A stretch of DNA of 64,000 nucleotides from contig JAYWGO010000012.1 of assembly GCA_043778205.1 (NCBI GenBank), positions 1 to 64,000 of the forward strand, given 5' to 3'. Both the position numbers and the translations under genes were made by a program. Source of the stretch: JAAFIP01 sp043778205. Lineage in GTDB: Bacteria > Pseudomonadota > Gammaproteobacteria > Burkholderiales > Burkholderiaceae_C. A model generated the notes under the pieces. It was not told the origin of the DNA and ran no database searches. It worked only from the letters and a program-made list of their open reading frames with translations. Positions within the stretch are counted from its first letter, which is position 1; every line of letters starts with the position of its first letter. Below are positions 58,283-64,000 of this stretch, piece after piece.

Positions 58283-60556
58283 ATGACCCAACGCACCACA
58301 GCCCACAGCCTGCAAGTTGCCACCAACCTCTACAGCTTTGTCAACGACCAAGTACTGCCCGGCACGGGTGTAAAGCCCGACAAATTTTGGAAAGGCTTTG
58401 ACGCGATTGTGCAAAGCTTGGCATCGAAAAACATCGCTTTACTGGCCGAGCGTGACCGTTTGCAAACCGAGCTGGACACATGGCACAAAGCCAATCCGGG
58501 CCCTATCGCCGCAGGCGATTCGTCAGGCGCAGGCGATTCGTCAGGCGCAGCCAACATGCCCGCCTACCGCAAATTTTTAGAGAAAATTGGCTACCTGGTA
58601 CCCGAGCCGAAAAGCGTCAAGGCCACTACCAGCAATGTCGATGCCGAGCTGGCCACCCAAGCTGGCCCGCAGCTGGTGGTGCCCATCCTGAATGCACGCT
58701 ACGCACTCAACGCGGCCAACGCCCGCTGGGGCTCTTTGTACGACGCGCTGTACGGCACCGACGCGCTCAGTGAAGACAACGGCTGCGACAAACTGGGCGC
58801 AGGCGGCGTGGCCTACAACCCCAAGCGTGGCGCTAAAGTGATGGAATATGCACGCCACGTGCTAGACCGCACGGCACCCCTTAAAAAAGGCTCGCACGTT
58901 GACAGCACGCTGTACAGCATCAAAGCAGGCCAGCTGCTCGTCACCCTGCAAGGCGGCAGCACCACCGTGCTGCAAGATGCCAAACAATGTGTGGGCTACC
59001 AAGGCAGCGCCAAGTTTCCCTCGTCGGTGCTGCTGCAGCACAACGGCCTGCACCTGGACATTCAGATTAACCGCGCCACCACCATCGGCGCGGTTGATGC
59101 GGCAGGCGTGAGCGACTTGATTATGGAGTCGGCACTGTCTACCATTTTGGACCTGGAAGACTCCGTGGCCGTGGTGGACGCAGACGACAAAGTGGTGGCC
59201 TACAGCAACTGGCTGGGCATTCTTAAAGGCACCCTCACTGAGACAGTTACCAAGGGCGACAAGACTTTCACGCGCGGCTTGAATGCTGACCGTGAATACA
59301 CAGCGGCAGGCACAGCGGCTAAAAAAATTAAGCTGCACGGCCGCTCACTTATGTTTCTGCGTAACGTAGGCCACCTGATGACCAACCCGGCCATCACCTA
59401 CACCGCCAAAGACGGCAGTACCCAAGAGATTCCTGAAGGTATTTTGGATGCCGTGATCACCACCACGATTGCCATGCACGACCTCAAAGGCAATGGAACT
59501 AACGGCATTCGCAACAGCCGCAAAGGCAGCGTCTACATTGTCAAACCCAAAATGCACGGCCCGTTTGAAGTGGCGTTTGCGTCTGAGTTGTTTGGCCAAG
59601 TTGAAAAATTGCTGGGCCTGAAAGCCAACACCGTCAAACTGGGCATCATGGACGAAGAGCGCCGCACCAGTGCCAACCTGAAGGCCTGTATTGCCGCTGC
59701 CAGCGCGCGCGTGGCCTTTATCAATACAGGCTTCCTCGACCGCACCGGCGACGAAATGCACACCGCCATGCAAGCTGGCCCCATGATCCGCAAAGGCGAT
59801 ATGAAAACCAGCGCTTGGATTGGCGCGTACGAAAAGAACAACGTGTTAGTAGGTTTGGCGTGCGGGTTAAGAGGCAAAGCCCAAATCGGCAAAGGCATGT
59901 GGGCCATGCCCGACCTGATGGCCGACATGCTGAAGCAAAAAATCGGCCACCCCCTGGCCGGTGCCAACACCGCTTGGGTGCCCAGCCCCACTGCTGCCAC
60001 GCTGCACGCCATGCACTACCACCAGGTCAAGGTCAGCGACGTGCAAAAGCAGATTGAAAAAGCCGCAGCCAAAGTAAAACCCGCCACCCAGCGCGACATT
60101 ACTTTAAACGCCCTGCTGCAAGTCCCCGTAACGGCAACGCCTAACTGGAGCCAAGCCGAAAAGCAGCAAGAACTAGACAACAACGCCCAAGGCATCCTGG
60201 GCTATGTGGTGCGCTGGATAGACCAAGGCGTAGGCTGCAGCAAAGTGCCCGACATCCACAACGTAGCCCTCATGGAAGACCGCGCCACCCTGCGCATCAG
60301 CAGCCAACACATCGCCAACTGGCTGCACCACGGCGTAGTGTCGCGCAAGCAAGTCGAAGCAACTTTTGAGCGCATGGCCGGCGTGGTTGACCAGCAAAAT
60401 GCGGGTGACAAGCTGTACAAAAATATGGCGGGCAATTTTGCTGCTTCGTCTGCATACAAAGCGGCGACAGACTTAGTGTTCAAAGGATTGGCGCAGCCGA
60501 GTGGCTATACCGAGCCGCTGTTGCATGCTTGGCGGCTGAAAGTCAAGGCGGCCTAA
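58283..60556 (+). CDS. glcB: Malate synthase G
   Basis: The 757-residue enzyme condenses glyoxylate with acetyl-CoA to malate. Family segments include LDLEDSVAVVDADDKVVAYS, RSLMFLRNVGHLMTNPA, IVKPKMHGPFEVAFASELF and NTGFLDRTGDEMHTAM. It is longer than the usual ~725 residues. Part of the excess is an in-frame tandem duplication near residues 74-88 (AGDSSGAGDSSGA, 18-bp unit at about 58513-58550). GGAG lies upstream of ATG 58283. A bidirectional terminator follows the stop. Confidence 0.95.
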   Translation: MTQRTTAHSLQVATNLYSFVNDQVLPGTGVKPDKFWKGFDAIVQSLASKNIALLAERDRLQTELDTWHKANPGPIAAGDSSGAGDSSGAANMPAYRKFLEKIGYLVPEPKSVKATTSNVDAELATQAGPQLVVPILNARYALNAANARWGSLYDALYGTDALSEDNGCDKLGAGGVAYNPKRGAKVMEYARHVLDRTAPLKKGSHVDSTLYSIKAGQLLVTLQGGSTTVLQDAKQCVGYQGSAKFPSSVLLQHNGLHLDIQINRATTIGAVDAAGVSDLIMESALSTILDLEDSVAVVDADDKVVAYSNWLGILKGTLTETVTKGDKTFTRGLNADREYTAAGTAAKKIKLHGRSLMFLRNVGHLMTNPAITYTAKDGSTQEIPEGILDAVITTTIAMHDLKGNGTNGIRNSRKGSVYIVKPKMHGPFEVAFASELFGQVEKLLGLKANTVKLGIMDEERRTSANLKACIAAASARVAFINTGFLDRTGDEMHTAMQAGPMIRKGDMKTSAWIGAYEKNNVLVGLACGLRGKAQIGKGMWAMPDLMADMLKQKIGHPLAGANTAWVPSPTAATLHAMHYHQVKVSDVQKQIEKAAAKVKPATQRDITLNALLQVPVTATPNWSQAEKQQELDNNAQGILGYVVRWIDQGVGCSKVPDIHNVALMEDRATLRISSQHIANWLHHGVVSRKQVEATFERMAGVVDQQNAGDKLYKNMAGNFAASSAYKAATDLVFKGLAQPSGYTEPLLHAWRLKVKAA

Positions 60557-60573
60557 GGTAAGCCACACACCTT

Positions 60574-60604
60574 AAAGCGCCTTGATTTTTCAAGGCGCTT
60601 TTAT
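60574..60604. terminator. Bidirectional intrinsic terminator
   Basis: AAAGCGCCTTG (60574-60584) pairs with CAAGGCGCTTT (60591-60601) around ATTTTT. It has T residues on the plus side and A residues on the other, so it can end both glcB and the convergent phosphatase gene, whose stop codon lies inside it. Confidence 0.9.
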
Positions 60605-60951
60605 GGATGGTAATTTTCGATAATTGACTCCACCGCAATCTCCAATATTTCAACCAATTCCGCATCCATGAATTTGTACTCATCCGCAATGTCCAGCACA
60701 TGTACAGGTTTGCTGTCCAACAAACGGGTAAATTCGGCCTTGATGCGTGATTTGTGCTTTTCTTCCATCACCAAAATCACGTCAGCCCATTGAACGTCCG
60801 CAGTTGACACCGTGTGCCTGGCATTAGCGCTTGTGCCTGCTGATCGTACCAATACACGCGAATCTTTACGCCATACCTGCTCAGCAGTAGGACTGCGCCA
60901 CTGGTTGCGGCTACAGATAAAAAGGAGTTTAATTTTTTCTTGCATGTTCAC
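60601..60951 (-). CDS. Low-molecular-weight protein tyrosine phosphatase-like protein
   Basis: This 116-residue protein has the P-loop CSRNQWR (C-x5-R) at residues 13-19 followed by SPTAEQVW. The acidic general-acid candidate is in LDIADEYKF. It is shorter than the classical 150-residue family and resembles the stand-alone CSRNxWRSPTAE subfamily. It should dephosphorylate phosphotyrosine, but the substrate is unknown. Confidence 0.82.
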   Translation of the reverse strand: MNMQEKIKLLFICSRNQWRSPTAEQVWRKDSRVLVRSAGTSANARHTVSTADVQWADVILVMEEKHKSRIKAEFTRLLDSKPVHVLDIADEYKFMDAELVEILEIAVESIIENYHP

Positions 60952-60999
60952 TGTGCTGGGCGCGCAAGTGCAGTAGTTAAGCTCTGGGCAGCTATTTGC

Positions 61000-61040
61000 T
61001 ACTGAATAAATAGCTGCCTGTGCATGAATTTTCGGGCTTA
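61000..61040 (+). repeat. Diverged interspersed repeat, copy 13
   Basis: TACTGAATAAATAGCTGCCT then GTGCATGAATTTTCGGGCTT. The left half and hairpin start match the family; the right half has decayed. It lies between the phosphatase and gamma-glutamyltransferase genes. Confidence 0.55.
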
Positions 61041-61049
61041 GCGGCTTAG

Positions 61050-63092
61050 TTAAGGCGTATTCCCCAGCGCAATACCTTCACGCCGAGGGTCGGCACCGCC
61101 TACCAGTACCGTGCTGGTGCTACCCGCAGGCTGGGTTTTGATGATGGTGGATACGCCGCTGGACTGGGCTGCAAATGACACTGTGTGGCCCATGGCGCGC
61201 AGGCCTGCCAGCAAGGGGTCGTTCAGACCGCTGTTGGTCACGTCAATAGACGGATGCTCGCCGCCCACACCGGTCGTGGGGCTGTTGCCTGCGCCAAAGT
61301 TCACCATCGACGTGGCTTGCTGTGCGTCTAGCTTCCAGTCCACCGCACTCACGATGGTTTTCACCACAAACTGGATGATGGCAGCGCCGCCGGGTGAGCC
61401 GGTGGCCATGAGGAAGTCGCCGCGCGTGCCGTCTGCTGCTTTGTTAAAAACAATCGTGGGCGACATAGAGCTGCGGGGGCGTTTGCCTGCGGCTAGGCGG
61501 TTGGCAATCGGCCCTGTGGCATCGGATGGGTCAAACGAAAAGTCTGTCAGTTGGTTGTTAAGCAAGAAGCCGCGTGTAAAGTGGAACGAGCCCATGCCGC
61601 TTTCAATCGTGGTGGTCATCACCACCACGTTGCCAAACTTGTCCACTATGGAGACATGGCTGGTGCCGTTACCCTCGTGCGCACTGCTGCCCTGCGCCGC
61701 TACGTTGGCAAACACACCCGCCGTGGCGCTGCCCATGCTGCGGGTGGTGGAGATTTGCATGGCGCGGCTCTTAAGGTAGTCTTTGTTGATCAAAGACTCG
61801 ATACCGCTGCCGGGGAAGGTAATGAAGTCGATGTCGGCCACATATTTGTTGCGGTCGGCGTAGGCCAGGCGCTGCGCCTCGCTGACCAAGTGCACGGCCA
61901 TGACGGCGGGTTTGCCACCTTCTGCGTCTACCACGGTGGGGCCGTTGGCCGCGAGGTCAAAGTTTTCTAAGATGCCCAGTGTTTGGGCCACGGCAATACC
62001 GCCAGAAGATGGGGGGCCCATGCCGCACACCCAGGTACTGCGGTAGGTGGTGCACACAGGGGTGCGGCGCACGGCGCGGTAGGTGGCCAGGTCGCTCAGC
62101 TCGGTCAGGCCCGGTGTGATAGCCACGGTGGTGGTAGCACCACCGCTGGTGACTTTGATTTTGTTAACGATGGACTGGGCTATGGGGCCGGTGTAGAAAG
62201 CATCGGCGCCGCCTTGCGCTACGCTGGCCAGTGTGGCGGCGTAAGCCGGGTTTTTAATCAAGCTGCCCAGTGCTTTGGGGCTGTAGTCGGCATTTAAAAA
62301 GTAGGCGGTGGCATCGGGGTCGCGCAGCAGGTCGTTCCTTGCGCCGTTGATGGCGGCTGCCATGCGGCCACTGATGCTAAAGCCGTCGGTGGCCAGCTTG
62401 ATGCCGGGGGCAAACAGCTTGTCCCAGCTTTGGCTGCCGTGGTCTTGGTGCACCATCTCTAGCATGCGCAGCGCGCCGGGTGTGCCAATAGAGCGGCCGC
62501 TGGCCCGGGTGCTTAAAAAGATGCCCGTGGTGGTGGTGCCCAGGTTAGGCAATGGGTTGGTGGTATCCGTTGGGCTGACCTGGCGCAGGTAGTTTTCTGT
62601 GGCGGCGGCGGGGGCGGTCTCCCGGCCATCGTAGCTTTGTACGGTTTTCTTGGCGGCATCGTAGTGCAGCATAAAGGCACCACCGCCCAAGCCAGACGAC
62701 TGGGGCTCCACCAAACCCAGCACCATTTGCACCGCCACAGCGGCATCAGCGGCGGTGCCGCCTGCTGCCAGCACGTCGCAGCCTGCTTGGGTGGCCAGTG
62801 GGTTGGCAGTTACCACCATGTAGTTGGTGGCGATGACGGGCTTTTTGCCGGTTTTGTAGCCCGACTGCGGCTCTGGAATCGCCGGATCACCGGGCAGGCC
62901 AGAGCCTACTACCACGGTGGTGGTGCCTACGGTTTGCAGGCACGGGGTGGCTGTGGCAACCGGGGGCGGCACTGGGGCCGGTGTGGGTGCATCACCGCTG
63001 CCGCTGCCTCCGCAGGCAACCAATACCAAGAGTGCAATAGTGGCGGGCGCAAGCCAGCGGGCGCGTTGAAGTGGGGTGTATTGAGGGTTCAT
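61050..63092 (-). CDS. ggt: Gamma-glutamyltransferase, lipoprotein-type
   Basis: This 680-residue Ntn-hydrolase cleaves the gamma-glutamyl bond of glutathione. The N-terminus has a lipobox, LLVLVACGGSG, with a Pro/Ala-rich tether, so it is likely membrane-anchored. The precursor should self-cleave before the Thr in GNGTSHVSIVDKFGNVVVMT. DGRETAP and GLGGGAFMLHYD in the large subunit bind substrate. It is longer than E. coli GGT because of the N-terminal extension. No partner genes are evident. Confidence 0.92.
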   Translation of the reverse strand: MNPQYTPLQRARWLAPATIALLVLVACGGSGSGDAPTPAPVPPPVATATPCLQTVGTTTVVVGSGLPGDPAIPEPQSGYKTGKKPVIATNYMVVTANPLATQAGCDVLAAGGTAADAAVAVQMVLGLVEPQSSGLGGGAFMLHYDAAKKTVQSYDGRETAPAAATENYLRQVSPTDTTNPLPNLGTTTTGIFLSTRASGRSIGTPGALRMLEMVHQDHGSQSWDKLFAPGIKLATDGFSISGRMAAAINGARNDLLRDPDATAYFLNADYSPKALGSLIKNPAYAATLASVAQGGADAFYTGPIAQSIVNKIKVTSGGATTTVAITPGLTELSDLATYRAVRRTPVCTTYRSTWVCGMGPPSSGGIAVAQTLGILENFDLAANGPTVVDAEGGKPAVMAVHLVSEAQRLAYADRNKYVADIDFITFPGSGIESLINKDYLKSRAMQISTTRSMGSATAGVFANVAAQGSSAHEGNGTSHVSIVDKFGNVVVMTTTIESGMGSFHFTRGFLLNNQLTDFSFDPSDATGPIANRLAAGKRPRSSMSPTIVFNKAADGTRGDFLMATGSPGGAAIIQFVVKTIVSAVDWKLDAQQATSMVNFGAGNSPTTGVGGEHPSIDVTNSGLNDPLLAGLRAMGHTVSFAAQSSGVSTIIKTQPAGSTSTVLVGGADPRREGIALGNTP

Positions 63093-63258
63093 TGTGCAGT
63101 ATCAAAAAAATGATGTTTGCTTGCCAAAGCTAAGATGAGCTCGGACATCCAATGGCTGGAAAATTATTATAGGCAGGCAGTGCCCATTTAGCTATAGGGC
63201 CTTGGCGAGCCTGCACAGGCCGCATAAACGCTGCACAACAATACGCAAGGCACTGAAG

Positions 63259-63819
63259 CTAGAGTACGTCGGGTGCGTTTGGCAGGCCGTTACTGCGCTG
63301 TTGGCCACTGGGCAGTGCATAGTGGCGCACCAGCAGGGAGGAGACTTCTTGCAGTGCTTGGGTCAGGCCATCTTCAAACCTCTGGGCTTTGAAAGCGGCG
63401 GCCATGCGGTGCATGATGGTGCGCCATTCTTCTGCGCTTACCAGCTGGTTCAGGCCGCGGTCGGCCACAATCTCGATGGCGTTTTCGGCCAGCAGCAGGT
63501 AGATCAGCACGCCGTTGTTGTGCTCGGTGTCCCACACGCGCAGTTTGCCAAACAGCGCTATGGCCCGCTGGCGTGGTGATGCGCCGCGCCACAGGTAGCT
63601 GTTGGGCATGCCTGCTTCAACGCAGATGCGCACCTCGCCACTGTGGCGCGCCTCGCTGGCCGTTACATAGCTTTCCAGGCGTTTAAGCAGCTCGGGCGGC
63701 ACGGCGCGGCGCACGTCGCCGTGGTCCATCCAGCGGTGGCGCAAGATGCGCAGCAAACGGCCACCCAGCGTGGTGCTGCGGGCTGCAGGTGCAGGGCTTG
63801 TGTTGGTGGGAGAGTTCAT
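63259..63819 (-). CDS. TPM-domain protein (COG3762-like)
   Basis: This 186-residue protein has a TPM fold: ESYVTASEARHSGEVRICVE, RQRAIALFGKLRVWDTEHNN, GVLIYLLLAENAIEIVADRG and TQALQEVSSLL. No obvious signal peptide. TPM proteins are linked to envelope maintenance and photosystem assembly, but the bacterial role is unclear. The ATG lies 9 bp after the stop of a second TPM-type gene, the usual tandem arrangement. Confidence 0.82.
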   Translation of the reverse strand: MNSPTNTSPAPAARSTTLGGRLLRILRHRWMDHGDVRRAVPPELLKRLESYVTASEARHSGEVRICVEAGMPNSYLWRGASPRQRAIALFGKLRVWDTEHNNGVLIYLLLAENAIEIVADRGLNQLVSAEEWRTIMHRMAAAFKAQRFEDGLTQALQEVSSLLVRHYALPSGQQRSNGLPNAPDVL

Positions 63820-63828
63820 TGCTGTGCC

Positions 63829-64000
63829 TCAGTAGTCGCCGCTGCTTCCGCCGCCGCCAAAGTCGCCGCCGCCGCCGGAGCTAAACCCCCCGCCGCCACC
63901 GCCGCTGCTGTCGCCACCAAAGCTGCCGCCGCCAAAACCACCCCCCTCTGTCGTCCAGCCTCCACCGCGCCTGCCGCGTCCGTGCCGCCCTGTAGCCAAA
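63829..64000 (-). CDS. TPM-domain protein, Gly-rich C-terminus (partial)
   Basis: Only the last ~57 codons are inside the window. They encode a Gly/Ser/Phe tail (GGGGFGGGSFGGDSS, then GGGGDFGGGGSSGDY, stop TGA 63831-63829). Such tails follow the membrane segment of YgcG/COG1512 TPM proteins, which normally sit just upstream of COG3762 genes. The 5' part lies beyond the right edge. Confidence 0.7.
   Translation of the reverse strand, partial: LATGRHGRGRRGGGWTTEGGGFGGGSFGGDSSGGGGGGFSSGGGGDFGGGGSSGDY

Overview
The window looks like a chromosomal segment of a betaproteobacterium of the order Burkholderiales, most probably Comamonadaceae (Rhodoferax/Polaromonas/Limnohabitans-like). The grounds are high GC with matching codon use, the argS - SPOR protein - dsbA arrangement, the type of MNT/HEPN toxin-antitoxin modules, and a dense family of short interspersed repeats with core AATAGCTGCTTGTGCAGC followed by ATTTCCTTGGGC. 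No rRNA, tRNA, CRISPR array, prophage or complete insertion sequence was seen.

Layout. 0.2-6 kb: small membrane protein, divergent LysR regulator, an orphan STN/PilP-like/TPR protein bracketed by a roughly 100 bp direct repeat, then modB-modC (molybdate ABC transporter) with no modA. 6-13.3 kb: an eight-gene minus-strand operon (FAD amine oxidase, DUF1365, cyclopropane-fatty-acid synthase, chalcone-isomerase-like, GPH/MFS transporter, DUF3833 lipoprotein, SDR, NTF2-like), the set usually linked to photo-oxidative stress and unusual membrane fatty acids; a di-iron ferritin-like gene is divergent from it. 14.8-20.4 kb: heptose adenylyltransferase, an intergenic block with long inverted repeats, an OmpR/sensor-kinase pair, a candidate small RNA, an M48 protease and a YecA/SEC-C protein. 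20.5-27.9 kb: a type III restriction-modification cassette (mod, DUF3800, res) immediately before lipB-lipA. 27.9-34.1 kb: SWIM/SNF2 helicase, MFS transporter, aldo/keto reductase.

34.3-43.7 kb holds the most unusual locus. It is a minus-strand array of an MlaD-like MCE protein, a TPR lipoprotein and an MlaE-like permease, followed by an OmpA-like protein, a caspase-fold protease, a CHASE2 sensor, and a second caspase-fold protease with SH3b, EF-hand and DUF4384 parts. It reads as an envelope-sensing protease system. 43.8-47.2 kb: dsbA, a SPOR protein and argS.

47.3-54.5 kb is an accessory island: Phd/VapC, an MNT/HEPN pair whose HEPN gene carries a nonsense codon, a lipoprotein broken at a 15-G tract (phase variation or a homopolymer error), PemI/PemK, a B12-binding radical SAM protein, and a second MNT/HepT pair whose HepT has a frame-shifting internal deletion. 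54.5-64 kb: divergent argP/argO-like pair with a perfect 13-bp dyad between them, another LysR, haloacid dehalogenase, malate synthase G, a tyrosine-phosphatase-like protein, gamma-glutamyltransferase and two TPM-domain genes, the last cut by the window edge.

The unifying oddity is the repeat family. Copies lie between genes but also inside reading frames: they supply the hydrophobic part of two signal peptides in opposite orientations, and extra segments in LipB, the HAD protein and the CHASE2 protein. Several other proteins carry short in-frame tandem duplications.
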